From: Thermaerobacter sp. FW80
GTDB taxonomy: Bacteria; Bacillota; Sulfobacillia; Thermaerobacterales; Thermaerobacteraceae
Length of the DNA stretch: 64,000 nucleotides
Reading direction: 5' to 3'
Assembly: GCF_004634385.1 (NCBI RefSeq)
Contig: NZ_CP037895.1
Location: forward strand, 719,245 to 783,244
Part shown: positions 30,253 through 41,039 of the stretch, in pieces
How the letters are laid out: every line of letters starts with the position of its first letter
Numbering within the stretch: position 1 is the stretch's first letter
Translations under genes and position numbers: made by a program
Notes under the pieces: generated by a model
The model's database searches: none
Told to the model about the DNA's origin: nothing
Seen by the model: only the letters and a program-made list of their open reading frames with translations

Positions 30253-30281
30253 TTTATAGTATCGCCAGTCCAGCGCCTCAA
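30253..30281 (-). promoter_or_regulatory. SigA-type promoter before the KOW-infA group
   Basis: On the minus strand, TTGAGG (30276-30281), a 17-bp spacer and TATAAA (30253-30258). The start codon follows about 20 bp after the -10, so the leader is very short. It would let infA-rpmJ-rpsM-rpsK-rpoA-rplQ-ecf be transcribed apart from the spc operon. Confidence 0.75.
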
Positions 30282-30364
30282 GATTCCGCCCCGACGCCTC
30301 CCCAGGCCGCCCACGCCACCCGTCGGCATCGTCCCCCGCCGGGCGGGTTCGTCCGTCCATGGGC

Positions 30365-31120
30365 CTAGAAGGCGCCGGCGGTCAGCACCTCCGGCTCGCC
30401 CTCGGTGATCAGCACGGTGTGCTCGAAGTGGGCCGACAGGCTGCCGTCCACGGTGCGCACCGTCCAGCCGTCGGGGTCGGTGCGCACGGCGGGACCGCCC
30501 GCGTTGACCATCGGCTCGATGGCCAACACCAGTCCCGGCCGCAGCCGCAGACCCGTCCCGGGCTGGCCGTAGTTGGGCACCTGCGGGTCCTCGTGCATCG
30601 CCCGGCCGATGCCGTGCCCGGCGTAGTCCCGCACCACCGAGAAGCCGGCCGCCTCCACCACCTGCTGGACGGCGTGCCCAACGTCGCCCACCCGGTGCCC
30701 CGGCCGCGCCGCCGCGATGCCGGCCTCCAGCGAGCGGCGCGTGACCTCCAAGAGGCGGCGTGCCTCGGCAGACACCGCCCCGACGGCGAAGGTGGCCGCC
30801 GAGTCGCCGTGATAGCCGTGATAGCGCGCCCCGACGTCGATGGAGACCACGTCGCCCTCCCGGATCACCCGGCGGGGGCTGGGGATGCCATGGACCACCT
30901 CGTCGTTGATCGACGTGCAGATGCTGGCGGGGAACCCCTGATAGCCCTTGAAGGCCGGCTCGGCGCCGGCCTCGCGGATCAGCCGCTCCGCCAAGCGGTC
31001 CAGGTCCGCGGTGGTGATGCCGGGCCGCAGCGCCGACGCCAGCTCCCGCAGCACCGCCGCCACGATGCGTCCCGCCTCGCGCATCAACTCGATCTCCCGC
31101 GGGGACTTGAGCTCGATCAT
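30365..31120 (-). CDS. map: Methionine aminopeptidase, type I
   Basis: 251 residues. It removes the initiator methionine from nascent proteins. Metal ligands lie in [19 protein letters not shown], in GHGIG, in the Glu of AIEPM and the final Glu of [10 protein letters not shown]. The ATG at 31120 overlaps the adk stop as ATGA. Standard secY-adk-map order. Confidence 0.97.
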   Translation of the reverse strand: MIELKSPREIELMREAGRIVAAVLRELASALRPGITTADLDRLAERLIREAGAEPAFKGYQGFPASICTSINDEVVHGIPSPRRVIREGDVVSIDVGARYHGYHGDSAATFAVGAVSAEARRLLEVTRRSLEAGIAAARPGHRVGDVGHAVQQVVEAAGFSVVRDYAGHGIGRAMHEDPQVPNYGQPGTGLRLRPGLVLAIEPMVNAGGPAVRTDPDGWTVRTVDGSLSAHFEHTVLITEGEPEVLTAGAF

Positions 31121-31767
31121 CGACCGACCCCCGTGATCCGCGCGATCTCCGCCTCCACCTCGGCGATGGGGCGGTCGGCCGCCACGGTGTGCAACAGGCC
31201 GGCGTCCCGGTAGTAGTCGACCAGCGGCTGGGTCTGGCGACGGTAGACCTCCAGCCGCTGGCGCACCGTCTCCTCGCGGTCGTCGGGCCGCTGGACCAGC
31301 TCGGCGCCGCAGCGGTCGCAGCGGCCCTCCACCTGCGGCGGATCGAAGCGCACGTGGTAGGTGGCGCCACACGCAGGGCAGACGCGGCGACCGCTCAGGC
31401 GCTCAACCACCACGGCGTCGGGGACGTCGAAGTACAGGACGCCGTCCAGCCCCACGCCCAGCTCGGCCAGCACCGCCTCCAGCCCCTCGGCCTGGGCCAC
31501 CGTGCGCGGAAACCCGTCCAGGAGGAACCCGGCCCGGCAGTCCGGCTGCGCCAGCCGCTCCCGCACCAGGCCCAGGGTCACGTGGTCGGGCACCAGCTGG
31601 CCCGCGTCCATGTACCGCTTGGCCTCGCGGCCCAGAGGCGTCCCCTCGCGCACCGCCGCGCGGAACATGTCGCCCGTGGCGATCTGCGGCACCCCGGCAC
31701 GCTGGGCCAGCCGTGCCGCCTGCGTCCCCTTGCCCGCCCCCGGCGGGCCGAGAAAGATCCAGCGCAC
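31117..31767 (-). CDS. adk: Adenylate kinase, zinc type
   Basis: 216 residues from GTG at 31767 with GGGGAGGGG upstream. P-loop [13 protein letters not shown]-binding region [10 protein letters not shown], and [13 protein letters not shown]. The LID holds a four-cysteine zinc site (CPACG, then CDRCG), typical of Gram-positive and thermophilic enzymes. It interconverts AMP, ADP and ATP. The spacer to secY is 240 bp and carries one exact dispersed word. Confidence 0.97.
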   Translation of the reverse strand: MRWIFLGPPGAGKGTQAARLAQRAGVPQIATGDMFRAAVREGTPLGREAKRYMDAGQLVPDHVTLGLVRERLAQPDCRAGFLLDGFPRTVAQAEGLEAVLAELGVGLDGVLYFDVPDAVVVERLSGRRVCPACGATYHVRFDPPQVEGRCDRCGAELVQRPDDREETVRQRLEVYRRQTQPLVDYYRDAGLLHTVAADRPIAEVEAEIARITGVGR

Positions 31768-32007
31768 GTTACCCCTCCCCACCGCTGGCCGGCGGCCAAC
31801 GCCGCCGGTCCCGGTCGGCCCCGCGGCGGCCGCGGCCGGGCGCGTTGCCGAGCGGTCCGGACCGCCGTCGGCCGCCGCATGGCCGGCCGCGCGGCCCAGC
31901 GCCCGGGGGCCCCGGGGGCGATCCGACGGGAGCAGCGCGCCCCCTGGACCGCGCCGCCGGCCTGGCCCGGACCCCGGCCCGGGGCCGGTTCGTCCGGTCG
32001 GCGGCTC
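31768..32007. other. 240-bp spacer between secY and adk
   Basis: No gene. An exact copy of the dispersed word (31984-31995) lies 12 bp past the secY stop. Otherwise GC-rich low-complexity DNA. Confidence 0.5.
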
Positions 32008-33276
32008 TCACCGCTTCATGAAGCCCTGGTACTGCCGCATCAGCAGGTGGGCCTCGATCTGCTTCATCGTCTCGAGGGCCACGCCGACGACGATCAGCAG
32101 GGCGGTGCCGCCGAAGTACACGGTGGCGATGTGGGTGACCCCGCGGACCAGCAGCGGCAGCACGGAGATCAGCGCCAGGAACAGCGCCCCCGCCACCGTG
32201 ATGCGGGTCACCACGCGGGCCAGGTACTCGGCGGTCGGCCGGCCGGGCCGCAGGCCCGGGATGTAGCCGCCGTACTTGCGCAGGTTGTCGGCGATGTCCT
32301 GGGGGTTGAAGGTGATCGCCGTGTAGAAGAACGTGAACCCCACGATCAGCCAGAAGTAGATGACGGTGTTCAGCGGCGTGCCCCAGCCGAACCAGCGGCC
32401 GATGAATTGCGACCACCCCGCCTGGGGGAAGAACCCGGCCACCGTCAGCGGCAGGGCCACCAGGGAAGCCGCGAAGATCACCGGGATCACGCCCGCCTGG
32501 TTGACCCGGATGGGGATGTGGGTGCTCTGGCCGCCGTAGATCCGTCGCCCCACCACGCGCTTGGCGTACTGCACCGGGATGCGCCGCTGGCCCTCGGTCA
32601 CCCACACCACGGCGACGATCACCGCCAGGCCGAGCACTACCAGCAACAGGATCTGGAACAGCGTCACCGACCCGGCCCGCCACATCTCCGTCAGGGTGAC
32701 CAGGCCATGGGGCAGCCGCGAGACGATGCCGGCGAAGATCAGCAGGCTGATGCCGTTGCCGATGCCGTTCTCCGTGATCTGCTCGCCGATCCACATGAGC
32801 AGCACGGTGCCGGCGGTCAGCGTGATGGCCACCACGGCCATCCCGGGGAAGCCCGGCCACTCCAGGGCCCCGGCCCGGTGCAGGTAGTAGGCGATGCCAC
32901 CCGCCTGCAGCAGCGCCATGACCACGGTGCCGTAGCGGGTCAGCTGGGTCAGCCGGCGGCGCCCCTCCTCGCCCTCCTTGGCCAGTTCCTCCAGCCGCGG
33001 GATCACCACCGTCAGCAGCTGGACGATGATCGACGCGTTGATGTAGGGCGTGATGCTCATGGCGAACACGGACACCGTGGCCAGCGCGCCGCCGGCGAAG
33101 AGGTCCAGCAGCTGGAAGATCGAGCCCGTGGCGAAGAGCGGCGCCACGCGCTCGGGGATCACGCCCGGCGTGGGCACGTGCACCCCCAGGCGGAACACCA
33201 GCAGCATCGCCAGCGTGAAGAGGATGCGGGCGCGCAGGTCGCCGATCTTGATGGCGCGGCCCAGGGTGGCCAGCAT
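32008..33276 (-). CDS. secY: Protein translocase channel subunit SecY
   Basis: 422 residues with ten hydrophobic segments. It forms the Sec channel with SecE (gene at 60311). Family signatures: FRLGVHVPTPGV, GSIFQLLDLFAGGAL, SIMPYINASII-like MSITPYINASIIVQLL, and RGYIPG-like [18 protein letters not shown]. It begins 1 bp after rplO. Confidence 0.98.
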   Translation of the reverse strand: MLATLGRAIKIGDLRARILFTLAMLLVFRLGVHVPTPGVIPERVAPLFATGSIFQLLDLFAGGALATVSVFAMSITPYINASIIVQLLTVVIPRLEELAKEGEEGRRRLTQLTRYGTVVMALLQAGGIAYYLHRAGALEWPGFPGMAVVAITLTAGTVLLMWIGEQITENGIGNGISLLIFAGIVSRLPHGLVTLTEMWRAGSVTLFQILLLVVLGLAVIVAVVWVTEGQRRIPVQYAKRVVGRRIYGGQSTHIPIRVNQAGVIPVIFAASLVALPLTVAGFFPQAGWSQFIGRWFGWGTPLNTVIYFWLIVGFTFFYTAITFNPQDIADNLRKYGGYIPGLRPGRPTAEYLARVVTRITVAGALFLALISVLPLLVRGVTHIATVYFGGTALLIVVGVALETMKQIEAHLLMRQYQGFMKR

Positions 33277-33277
33277 G

Positions 33278-33724
33278 TCAGATCACCTCGGCCCGGCCGC
33301 CCGCCTGCTCGATCTTGGCACGGGCCGAGGCGCTGAACTTGTGGGCCCGCACCGTCAGGGCCACCTTGATCTCGCCGTCGCCGAGCACCTTGACGCCATC
33401 CCGGCCCTTCTTGATCAGGCCGTGCTCCTGGAGGAGCTCGGGGGTCACCTCCGTGCCCGGCTCGAAGCGGTTGAGGTCCTCCACGTTGATCACGGCGTAC
33501 TCCTTGCGGAAGGGCGCGTTGGTGAAGCCGCGCTTGGGGATGCGCCGGTGCAGGGGCATCTGCCCGCCCTCGAAGCCCGGCCCCTTGGCGCCACCCGAGC
33601 GCGCCTTCTGTCCCTTGGTGCCCCGTCCCGCCGTCTTGCCGTGACCGGAGCCGATGCCGCGGCCCACCCGCTTGGGGCGGCGGCGGGCACCCGGCGCCGG
33701 CTTCAGCTGGTGCAAGCCTGCCAT
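33278..33724 (-). CDS. rplO: Ribosomal protein L15
   Basis: 148 residues. [36 protein letters not shown] is the glycine-rich N-terminus that threads into 23S rRNA, and [18 protein letters not shown] follows. It lies only 49 bp after rpsE, because the rpmD gene usually between them is missing. Confidence 0.98.
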   Translation of the reverse strand: MAGLHQLKPAPGARRRPKRVGRGIGSGHGKTAGRGTKGQKARSGGAKGPGFEGGQMPLHRRIPKRGFTNAPFRKEYAVINVEDLNRFEPGTEVTPELLQEHGLIKKGRDGVKVLGDGEIKVALTVRAHKFSASARAKIEQAGGRAEVI

Positions 33725-33773
33725 GCTCCCTACCCCCGTCGTCCGACTCGACCGGCACCCGGCCCAGGCTCCG

Positions 33774-34283
33774 TCAGCCGATGAGCTCCTCCACCGGCTT
33801 GCCCCGCAGCCGGGCCACCTCCTCGGCGCTGCGCAGCGACTTCAGGCCCTCCATGGTGGCGTACACCACGTTGGCCGGGTTGTTGGAGCCCAGCGACTTG
33901 GTCAGCACGTCCCGGATGCCGGCCGCCTCCATCACCGCCCGCACGGGGCCGCCGGCGATGACGCCCGTCCCCGGCGCCGCCGGCTTCATCAGCACCCGCC
34001 CGGCCCCGAACTCGCCCACCACGGGATGGGGGATCGTGGTCCCCACCCGGGGCACCTCGATCATGTTCTTCTTGGCCTTCTGCACGGCCTTGCGGATGGC
34101 ATCCGGGATCTCCGCCGCCTTGCCCATGCCGACGCCCACCCGGCCGTTGCCGTCGCCAACCACCACCAGGGCGTTGAAGTTGAAGCGGCGGCCGCCCTGG
34201 ACCACCTTGGATACGCGATTGATGGCCACCAGCCGCTCCTGCAGCTCGTCACCGTCCTGCTGCCGCCTGCGATGACGCGCCAC
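33774..34283 (-). CDS. rpsE: Ribosomal protein S5
   Basis: 169 residues. The S5 RNA-binding domain has [21 protein letters not shown]; the C-terminal domain has [20 protein letters not shown] and [20 protein letters not shown]. It guards decoding fidelity and helps unwind mRNA. GGAGG precedes the start. Confidence 0.98.
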   Translation of the reverse strand: MARHRRRQQDGDELQERLVAINRVSKVVQGGRRFNFNALVVVGDGNGRVGVGMGKAAEIPDAIRKAVQKAKKNMIEVPRVGTTIPHPVVGEFGAGRVLMKPAAPGTGVIAGGPVRAVMEAAGIRDVLTKSLGSNNPANVVYATMEGLKSLRSAEEVARLRGKPVEELIG

Positions 34284-34307
34284 GCCGTCCCCTCCTTCCG
34301 GCTGGGA

Positions 34308-34682
34308 TCAGAACTGCAGACCCGCCTCCCGGGCCGCCTCGGCCAGCGCCTTGACCCGCCCGTGGTACCGGTAGCCCCCGCGATCGAAGACGACCTTGGT
34401 GATGCCGCGCGCCAGCGCCCGCTGGGCGATGGCCCGCCCCACCACCTTGGCCGCCTCCACGTTCCCGCCGTAGCCGCCCACCGCCTCGCGCAGCTCGGGT
34501 TCGACGGTGGACGCGGCCACCAGGGTGACGCCCGCCTCGTCGTCGATCACCTGGGCGTAGATGTGCTTCAGGCTGCGATAGACGTTGAGCCGCGGGCGCT
34601 CCGGCGTCCCGAACACCTTCTTCCGAACCCGCCGGTGCCGGCGCTGGCGGGCTTCCTCCCGCGTCTTGGGCTTCCGCGCCAT
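34308..34682 (-). CDS. rplR: Ribosomal protein L18
   Basis: 124 residues. Binds 5S rRNA in the central protuberance. [35 protein letters not shown] is the family core, and [26 protein letters not shown] is the conserved C-terminus. Confidence 0.98.
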   Translation of the reverse strand: MARKPKTREEARQRRHRRVRKKVFGTPERPRLNVYRSLKHIYAQVIDDEAGVTLVAASTVEPELREAVGGYGGNVEAAKVVGRAIAQRALARGITKVVFDRGGYRYHGRVKALAEAAREAGLQF

Positions 34683-34714
34683 GTTCCGGACACCCCGTCC
34701 CTTCGCGACCAGCG

Positions 34715-35263
34715 TTACTTGCCCGTCTTGGCCGGCCGCAGGGCCACCCGTTCGTCGGTGTAGCGGATGCCCCGCGGACCGTCGGCGTAGCGGAACCGGC
34801 TGAGGGGCCGCTTGGCCCGGATGGTCGCCGCCACGTTGCCCACCAGTTCCTTGTCGATGCCCCGCACCACCACGGTGTTGGCCGCCGGCACCTCAATCTC
34901 GATGCCCTCCGGCGGCACGTACTCCACCGGGTGCGAGTAGCCGAGGCTCATGACCAGCTTGCGCCCCTGCTTGGACGCGCGGTAGCCCGCGCCCTCCAGG
35001 GTCAGGGAGCGCTCGTAGCCCTGGGTCACCCCGGTGATCATGTTGGCCACCAGGGTGCGGAACAGGCCGTGCAGGGCGCGACGCTGGCGCTCGTCGTCCT
35101 GACGGCGCACCACCACCTGGCCGTCCTCCACCGCCACCTCCAGGCCGGCGGGGATGGTGCGCTCCAGCTGCCCCTTGGGTCCCTTGACCCGCACCACGTT
35201 GCCCTCGACGGTCACCTGCACCCCCTGGGGGATGGGGATGGGCTTCCTGCCAACCCGCGACAC
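34715..35263 (-). CDS. rplF: Ribosomal protein L6
   Basis: 182 residues from GTG at 35263 with GGAGGTGG upstream. [15 protein letters not shown] is the standard start. Two tandem L6 folds end with [19 protein letters not shown] and [10 protein letters not shown]. Located near the sarcin-ricin loop. Confidence 0.98.
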   Translation of the reverse strand: MSRVGRKPIPIPQGVQVTVEGNVVRVKGPKGQLERTIPAGLEVAVEDGQVVVRRQDDERQRRALHGLFRTLVANMITGVTQGYERSLTLEGAGYRASKQGRKLVMSLGYSHPVEYVPPEGIEIEVPAANTVVVRGIDKELVGNVAATIRAKRPLSRFRYADGPRGIRYTDERVALRPAKTGK

Positions 35264-35348
35264 GCGATCCACCTCCCGCTCGGCAGATTCCCGCGCCTCC
35301 CGCGCCCGACCGGTGCCGGCGATCCCGCGGGCCCTCGCCCCGCGGCGC

Positions 35349-35747
35349 TCACCAGATGTAGCACAGCACCTCGCCGCCGACACCCTCCGCGCGGGCCTGC
35401 TTGTCGGTCATGATGCCGCGGGACGTGGACAGCACCGCGATCCCCAGCCCGCCCAGCACGCGGGGGATCTGGTCCTTGCTGGCGTAGATCCGCCGGCCGG
35501 GCTTGGAGATGCGCTTCAGCCCCTGGATGACCCGCTTCTTGCCCGGCCCGTACTTGAGGAAGATGCGGATCACGCCCTGCTTGCCGTCGTCGATCCACTG
35601 GTAGTCGTGGATGTAGCCCTCCTGCTTGAGGATGTCGGCGATGGCCCGCTTGATCTTCGATCCCGGCACGTCGACCCGCTCATGCCCCACCATGTTCGCG
35701 TTCCGGATGCGCGTCAGCATGTCCGCGATGGGGTCGGTCATGGTCAT
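35349..35747 (-). CDS. rpsH: Ribosomal protein S8
   Basis: 132 residues from ATG at 35747 (AAAGGGGG upstream); an ATG two codons on is possible. [21 protein letters not shown] is standard, and the C-terminus has [27 protein letters not shown]. It binds helix 21 of 16S rRNA and, in other bacteria, represses its own operon. Confidence 0.98.
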   Translation of the reverse strand: MTMTDPIADMLTRIRNANMVGHERVDVPGSKIKRAIADILKQEGYIHDYQWIDDGKQGVIRIFLKYGPGKKRVIQGLKRISKPGRRIYASKDQIPRVLGGLGIAVLSTSRGIMTDKQARAEGVGGEVLCYIW

Positions 35748-35780
35748 GGGCAGAACCCCCTTTCCCGCCACGCCGGGAGC

Positions 35781-35966
35781 TCACCAGCTGGCCTTCTTGA
35801 CGCCCGGGATCTCGCCGCGATGGGCCAGCTGCCGGAAGCAGTGCCGGCACAGGCCGAAGCGGCGCATGTACGCCCGGGGCCGGCCGCAGATCTTGCAGCG
35901 GTTGCGCTTGCGCACCGCGTACTTCGGCTCCCGGTTGGCCTTGACGATCAGCGCCTTGCGCGCCAT
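35781..35966 (-). CDS. rpsN: Ribosomal protein S14, zinc type
   Basis: 61 residues, the short zinc form. CKIC and CRHC bind zinc around [34 protein letters not shown] is the N-terminus. It is 12 bp after rplE. Confidence 0.98.
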   Translation of the reverse strand: MARKALIVKANREPKYAVRKRNRCKICGRPRAYMRRFGLCRHCFRQLAHRGEIPGVKKASW

Positions 35967-35978
35967 GGACCCACCTCC

Positions 35979-36530
35979 TCACTGGCGGAACGGCATGCCC
36001 AGCAGGCGCAGCAACTCGCGGGCCTCCTCGTCGGTCTCGGCCGTGGTGACGATGGTCACGTCCATCCCGCGCACCTTCTCGATGTCGTCGTAGTCGATCT
36101 CCGGGAAGATCAGCTGCTCCCGCAGTCCCAGGGTGTAGTTGCCCCGTCCGTCGAAGCTGTCGGGGTCGAGCCCGCGGAAGTCGCGCACCCGCGGCAGCGC
36201 CAGGAAGATCAGCTTCGTCAAGAAGTCCCACATGCGCTGCTTGCGCAGGGTCACCTTGCAGCCGATGGCCATGCCCTTGCGCACCTTGAAGGCCGAGATC
36301 GACTTCTTCGCCCGGGTGACCATCGGCCGCTGGCCGGTGATCAGCGCCAGCTCCTTGACGGCGCTGTCCAGCAGCTTCGGGTTCTGGATGGCGTCCCCCA
36401 CGCCCATGTTGATGACGATTTTCTCGATCCGGGGGACCTGCATGATGCTGGTGTACCCGAAGCGCTCCATCAGCGCCGGGACCACTTCCTTCTCGTACTT
36501 CTCCTTCAGATTGGTGACCACGGTGGCCAT
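35979..36530 (-). CDS. rplE: Ribosomal protein L5
   Basis: 183 residues. Binds 5S rRNA and contacts P-site t[38 protein letters not shown] is typical, with [22 protein letters not shown] and RDFRGL following. The 113-bp gap to rplX upstream holds a variant of the dispersed word (36614-36625). Confidence 0.98.
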   Translation of the reverse strand: MATVVTNLKEKYEKEVVPALMERFGYTSIMQVPRIEKIVINMGVGDAIQNPKLLDSAVKELALITGQRPMVTRAKKSISAFKVRKGMAIGCKVTLRKQRMWDFLTKLIFLALPRVRDFRGLDPDSFDGRGNYTLGLREQLIFPEIDYDDIEKVRGMDVTIVTTAETDEEARELLRLLGMPFRQ

Positions 36531-36643
36531 GGACTTGCCCTCCCCCGCCGGCGCCGCGCCGGTGGCTCCCGGCCGTTCGCGCCGGCCTCACGATGCCTGC
36601 CGCCCTCCACCGCGGACGAACCCGGCCGGGCCCCGGCAAGGCC

Positions 36644-36970
36644 TCAGCGATCGATGACCTCGCCGCACTTCTTGCACGCCCGGACCCGGCGCCCGTCGTC
36701 CAGCTGCTTCTTGGCCACGCGGGTGGGCCGGCCGCACCGCGGGCAGACCAGCATCACGTTGGACCGGTGGATCGGCGCCTCCTTCTCGATGATGCCGCTC
36801 TGCACCACGCCCGGCCGCGGCCGCTGGTGGCGCTTGACGATGTTGACGCCCTCCACCACCACCCGCTCCTCGGCGGGCAGCGCCCGCAGCACCTTGCCCT
36901 TCTTACCGGCGTCCTTGCCGGAGATGACCAGGACGGTGTCACCCTTGCGAATGCTCATCTTGCGCGCCAT
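36644..36970 (-). CDS. rplX: Ribosomal protein L24
   Basis: 108 residues. The KOW domain is at [24 protein letters not shown]. The C-terminal half has [10 protein letters not shown] and CKKCGEVI, a zinc-ribbon-like cysteine quartet common in Gram-positive L24. An assembly-initiator protein of the large subunit. Confidence 0.98.
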   Translation of the reverse strand: MARKMSIRKGDTVLVISGKDAGKKGKVLRALPAEERVVVEGVNIVKRHQRPRPGVVQSGIIEKEAPIHRSNVMLVCPRCGRPTRVAKKQLDDGRRVRACKKCGEVIDR

Positions 36971-37036
36971 GGGGGATCCCCTTCCCGCGCCCTCCCGCGT
37001 GCGCCCGCAGGGCGTCGACCGCCGGCGTCCGCCGGC

Positions 37037-37405
37037 TCACAGCACCTCGGGCGCCAGGGAGATGATGCGCATGAACTGTCGATCCCGCAGCTCGCGGGCC
37101 ACCGGACCGAAGATGCGCGTGCCCCGCGGCTCGTGGGCATCCCGCAGGATCACGGCCGCGTTGTCGTCGAACCGGATGTGCGAACCGTCTTCACGCCGCA
37201 ATCCGTGGCGCGTGCGGACCACCACCGCCCGCACCACGTCGCCCTTCTTGACCACGCCCCCGGGCGTTGCGGACTTGACCGACGCCACCACCACGTCGCC
37301 GATGTTCCCGTACCGCTTCGCCGAACCGCCCAGGACGCGGATGACCATGATCTCCTTGGCGCCGGTGTTGTCCGCGACGACCAGGCGCGACTGGGGCTGG
37401 ATCAT
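37037..37405 (-). CDS. rplN: Ribosomal protein L14
   Basis: 122 residues. [27 protein letters not shown], then [15 protein letters not shown] and [14 protein letters not shown], all standard. It faces the small subunit and binds RsfS in other bacteria. First gene of the classic spc operon here, 37 bp after rpsQ. Confidence 0.98.
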   Translation of the reverse strand: MIQPQSRLVVADNTGAKEIMVIRVLGGSAKRYGNIGDVVVASVKSATPGGVVKKGDVVRAVVVRTRHGLRREDGSHIRFDDNAAVILRDAHEPRGTRIFGPVARELRDRQFMRIISLAPEVL

Positions 37406-37441
37406 CCGCCAACACCTCCTTCCGGCGCCGTCGTGCGGGCC

Positions 37442-37759
37442 TCATGCGGGAGGCTGCTGGTCCTCCACCGGCTCCTCCGCGGCCTCCTCGATGAGGGCCA
37501 GCTTCGGCCGCTCCAGGATCTCCACCACCCGCCACCGCTTGTGCCGGCTCAGCGGACGGGTCTCCATGATCCGCACCTTGTCGCCCACGCGGCACTCGTT
37601 GTTCTCGTCGTGGGCCATGAACTTCTTCGTCCGGCGGATGCGCTTGCCGTAGAGGGGGTGGGGCACCAGCCGCTCCACCGCCACCACCACGGTCTTGTCC
37701 ATCTTGTCGCTCACGACGACGCCGACCCGCGTCTTGCGCTTCCCCCGTTCCTGGGCCAT
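37442..37759 (-). CDS. rpsQ: Ribosomal protein S17
   Basis: 105 residues. [44 protein letters not shown] is the OB-fold core, and [24 protein letters not shown] follows. The C-terminal ~20 residues are acidic and extend past the usual end. Confidence 0.98.
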   Translation of the reverse strand: MAQERGKRKTRVGVVVSDKMDKTVVVAVERLVPHPLYGKRIRRTKKFMAHDENNECRVGDKVRIMETRPLSRHKRWRVVEILERPKLALIEEAAEEPVEDQQPPA

Positions 37760-37767
37760 GGACCGGA

Positions 37768-37989
37768 CTACCTCCCTTCGCTACCGGTGTCCCGCAGGGC
37801 GGCCAGCTCCCGCTCGCGCTGGATGGTCTGCACCCGAGCGATGTCCCGCCGCACCTGGCGCAGGCGCATGGGGTTGTCCAGCTGCCCGGTGGCGGCCTGG
37901 AAGCGCAGGTTGAAGAGCTCCTCCTTGAGCTCGCGCAGCTTCTTCGCCAGCTCCTCGTCGGACAGCTCGCGGAGCTCCCTAGCCTTCAT
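37768..37989 (-). CDS. rpmC: Ribosomal protein L29
   Basis: 73 residues from ATG at 37989, overlapping the rplP stop by 11 bp; GGTGAGG lies just upstream. [31 protein letters not shown] is typical. It forms a helical hairpin near the tunnel exit. Confidence 0.96.
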   Translation of the reverse strand: MKARELRELSDEELAKKLRELKEELFNLRFQAATGQLDNPMRLRQVRRDIARVQTIQRERELAALRDTGSEGR

Positions 37990-38410
37990 GGGCCTCACCA
38001 CCCACCGCGCGGGTGACGAACTTCGTCTTGATGGGCAGCTTGTGGGAGGCCAGCCGCATCGCCTCGCGGGCCGTCTCCTCCGGCACCCCGGCGATCTCGA
38101 AGAGCACGCGCCCGGGCTTGACCACCGCCACCCAGTACTCGGGGCTGCCCTTGCCGCCGCCCATGCGGGTCTCGGCGGGCTTCTTGGTCACCGGCTTGTC
38201 CGGGAAGATCTTGATCCACACCTTGCCGCCGCGCCGGAGGTGACGGGTCATGGCCACGCGCGCCGCCTCGATCTGGCGGTCGGAGACCCAGCCCCGTTCC
38301 AGGGCCTGCAGGCCGTACTCGCCGAAGGTCACCGTGTTGCCGCGCTGGGCCACGCCCCGCATCCGGCCGCGATGCTGCTTGCGCCACTTGACGCGCTTGG
38401 GCATCAACAT
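37979..38410 (-). CDS. rplP: Ribosomal protein L16
   Basis: 143 residues. [36 protein letters not shown] is the family start (the in-frame ATG at 38404 is the more conserved position). [37 protein letters not shown] is also diagnostic. It helps place A-site tRNA. Confidence 0.98.
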   Translation of the reverse strand: MLMPKRVKWRKQHRGRMRGVAQRGNTVTFGEYGLQALERGWVSDRQIEAARVAMTRHLRRGGKVWIKIFPDKPVTKKPAETRMGGGKGSPEYWVAVVKPGRVLFEIAGVPEETAREAMRLASHKLPIKTKFVTRAVGGEAHEG

Positions 38411-38413
38411 GGC

Positions 38414-39088
38414 TCATCGGCCTCCCTGGGCGCCCTGCTCGGCCGTGGCCCGCTGGGCCCCCGGCAGGACCTCCCCGCGGTTGATCCACACCTTGACGCC
38501 GATCTGGCCGTAGGTGGTGAACGCCTCGGCCTGGCCGTAGTCGATGTCGGCGCGCAGGGTATGCAGCGGCACGGACCCCTCCGCCGTCCACTCGCTGCGG
38601 GAGATCTCGGCGCCGCCCAGGCGCCCGGAGACGCGGATCTTGCAGCCCTTGGCGCCGGCCCGCATCGCCCGCTGCAGGGCTTGCTTCATCGCCCGCCGCC
38701 AGGAGATGCGTCGCTCGATCTGGGCGGCGATGTTCTCCGCCACCAGCTGGGCGTCCAGCTCAGGCTCCTTGACCTCGACCACGTTGATCGCCACCTGGCG
38801 GCCGGTCATGCGCTCCAGGTCCTGGCGCAGCGCCTCGACGCCGGTACCGCCCTTGCCGATCACCATCCCCGGCTTGCCCGCGTGGATGGTGAGGCGGATG
38901 CGGTTGGCCGCCCGCTCGATCTCCACCCGGGAGATGCCGGCGTCGTACAGGCGCTTCTTGATGTGCTGGCGGATCTTGTGATCCTCCAGGAGCAGGTCGA
39001 CGAACTCCTGGCGCCGCGCATACCAGCGCGAGTCCCAATCCCGGATGATGCCGAGCCGAAACCCCTTCGGGTGCGTCTTCTGCCCCAC
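38414..39088 (-). CDS. rpsC: Ribosomal protein S3
   Basis: 224 residues. [22 protein letters not shown], a KH domain with [18 protein letters not shown], and the C-terminal [20 protein letters not shown]. It lines the mRNA entry. The gene starts 1 bp after rplV. Confidence 0.98.
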   Translation of the reverse strand: MGQKTHPKGFRLGIIRDWDSRWYARRQEFVDLLLEDHKIRQHIKKRLYDAGISRVEIERAANRIRLTIHAGKPGMVIGKGGTGVEALRQDLERMTGRQVAINVVEVKEPELDAQLVAENIAAQIERRISWRRAMKQALQRAMRAGAKGCKIRVSGRLGGAEISRSEWTAEGSVPLHTLRADIDYGQAEAFTTYGQIGVKVWINRGEVLPGAQRATAEQGAQGGR

Positions 39089-39089
39089 C

Positions 39090-39431
39090 TTACCCCTCCT
39101 TCCTCTCCGCCACGATCACCGTCACGTGGCTGGTGGGCTTGCGGATGGGGAAGGCCCGTCCCCGGGCCCGCGGGCGCCAGCGCTTGAGGCGCGGCCCCTC
39201 GTCCACGTACGCCTTGGTGATGTACAGCCGATCCTCGTCCATGTCGTGGTTGTTCGTGGCGTTGGCGACCGCCGAGCGCACCACCTTCTCCACGATGCGC
39301 GCAGCCTTCTTCGGTGTGTACCGCAACAACGTCAACGCCTCGCCCACGGGCTTGCCGCGGACGAGGTCGATCACCTGGCGCGCCTTGCGCGGCGACACCC
39401 GGACGAACCGTGCCACCGCCCGGGCCTCCAT
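39090..39431 (-). CDS. rplV: Ribosomal protein L22
   Basis: 113 residues from ATG at 39431 (GAAGGGGGG upstream). [18 protein letters not shown] and the tunnel-lining loop [29 protein letters not shown] are standard. The loop holds macrolide-relevant residues and shows no deletion. Confidence 0.98.
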   Translation of the reverse strand: MEARAVARFVRVSPRKARQVIDLVRGKPVGEALTLLRYTPKKAARIVEKVVRSAVANATNNHDMDEDRLYITKAYVDEGPRLKRWRPRARGRAFPIRKPTSHVTVIVAERKEG

Positions 39432-39457
39432 GGCGTTCCCCCCTTCGCGGCTCGCCC

Positions 39458-39742
39458 TCACCGCACCCGGGCCTGCCGCTCCGTCTTGTCGGCGTGGCCG
39501 CGGAAGGTGCGGGTGGGCGCGAACTCACCCAGCTTGTGGCCGATCATGTCCTCCGTGATGTAGACCGGGACGTGCTTGCGGCCGTCGTGGACCGCGATGG
39601 TGTGCCCCACCATCTCGGGCACGATGGTGCTGTCCCGCGACCAGGTGCGGATGACCCGGCGCTGGTTCTTCTCGTTGAGAGCCCGGATCTTCTTCAAGAG
39701 CTTCGGGTCCACGTACGGCCCCTTCTTCAGGGAGCGCCCCAC
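39458..39742 (-). CDS. rpsS: Ribosomal protein S19
   Basis: 94 residues from GTG at 39742 with AAGGAGG upstream. [18 protein letters not shown] is the standard start. [17 protein letters not shown] ends the conserved core. It pairs with S13 in the head. Confidence 0.98.
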   Translation of the reverse strand: MGRSLKKGPYVDPKLLKKIRALNEKNQRRVIRTWSRDSTIVPEMVGHTIAVHDGRKHVPVYITEDMIGHKLGEFAPTRTFRGHADKTERQARVR

Positions 39743-39857
39743 GCAGACTGCACCTCCTTGTCCGCGGGCCGGACCGCGCCGCCCCGCCACCCTCGGCCGC
39801 CCCAGGGGCGGCGCCGCGGTGCCGCGGCCGCGCCTCCGCCTCCAGCGCACCGGCCGG

Positions 39858-40682
39858 CTACTTCCGCCGCCGGACGATCAGGCGGTCCGAGGGCTTCTTG
39901 CGACGGGTCTTCTTGCCCTGGGCCGGCTTGCCCCACGGGGTCACGGGATGGCGCCCGATGGGGGCCTTGCCCTCGCCGCCGCCGTGGGGATGGTCCACGG
40001 GGTTCATCGCCGAGCCGCGGACCGCAGGCCGGCGCCCCAGCCAACGGCTGCGGCCGGCCTTGCCGATGGTCACGTTCTCGTGGTCCAGGTTGCCGACCTG
40101 ACCGATGGTCGCCTTGCACTCCAGGCGGACCAGGCGCACCTCGCCCGACGGCAGCCGCAGGTGGGCGTAGTCGCCCTCCTTGGCCACCACCTGGACCTCC
40201 GCCCCCGCCGCCCGGGCGATCTGGCCCCCCTTGCCCGGCTTGAGCTCCACGTTGTGCACCGTGGTCCCCACCGGGATGTGGCGCAGGGGCAGGGCGTTGC
40301 CCGGCCGGATGTCCGCGTCGGGACCGGACATCACCGTATCGCCCACCTTCAGCCCGACGGGCGCCAGGATGTAGCGCTTCTCCCCGTCGGCGTAGTGGAG
40401 CAGGGCGATGAAGGCGGTCCGGTTCGGATCGTACTCGATGGACGCCACCTTGGCCGGCACGCCGTCCTTGTCGCGCTTGAAGTCGATGATCCGGTACCGC
40501 CGCTTGTGCCCGCCGCCGCGGTGGCGCACGGTGATGCGCCCCTGGGCGTTGCGGCCGGCCTTCTTCTTCAACGGCGCCAGCAGCGACTTCTCCGGTTCGT
40601 CCCGGGTGATCAGCTGCTTGTAGTCCAGCACCGTCATCTGGCGCCGGCCCGGGGACGTGGGCTTGTACTTGCGGATCGCCAT
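39858..40682 (-). CDS. rplB: Ribosomal protein L2
   Basis: 274 residues. [21 protein letters not shown], then [23 protein letters not shown], and the [16 protein letters not shown]-type motif here [16 protein letters not shown], whose His is needed near the peptidyl transferase centre. Confidence 0.98.
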   Translation of the reverse strand: MAIRKYKPTSPGRRQMTVLDYKQLITRDEPEKSLLAPLKKKAGRNAQGRITVRHRGGGHKRRYRIIDFKRDKDGVPAKVASIEYDPNRTAFIALLHYADGEKRYILAPVGLKVGDTVMSGPDADIRPGNALPLRHIPVGTTVHNVELKPGKGGQIARAAGAEVQVVAKEGDYAHLRLPSGEVRLVRLECKATIGQVGNLDHENVTIGKAGRSRWLGRRPAVRGSAMNPVDHPHGGGEGKAPIGRHPVTPWGKPAQGKKTRRKKPSDRLIVRRRK

Positions 40683-40742
40683 GGCTCGATGCCCCCTTCG
40701 GGCGGCCGGCGTCGCCGGCGCCCGCTCCACCTGGTGCGTCCG

Positions 40743-41039
40743 TCAGGACACGTCCTCGAAGAACTCCTTGATCCGGTGCCCCTCCGCCAGGGTGACGATG
40801 GCCTTCTTGGCGTCGGGCTGGTAGCCGGCGTAGCGACCCACCCGGCGCAGCTTGCCCCGCACCCGGACGGTGTTCACCTTGCGCACCTTGACCTTGAAGA
40901 TCTCCTCCACCGCGCGCTTGATCATGGTCTTGTTGGCCTTCGGGTGCACCAGGAAGGTGTACTTGTTCTGCGCCAGCTGCTCCATGCTCTTCTCCGTGAT
41001 CACCGGGCGCAGGATGATGTCGCGGGGATCGGTGATCAT
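40743..41039 (-). CDS. rplW: Ribosomal protein L23
   Basis: 98 residues. [42 protein letters not shown] is typical. Docking site for SRP and trigger factor at the tunnel exit. Its ATG overlaps the rplD stop (ATGA). Confidence 0.98.
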   Translation of the reverse strand: MITDPRDIILRPVITEKSMEQLAQNKYTFLVHPKANKTMIKRAVEEIFKVKVRKVNTVRVRGKLRRVGRYAGYQPDAKKAIVTLAEGHRIKEFFEDVS

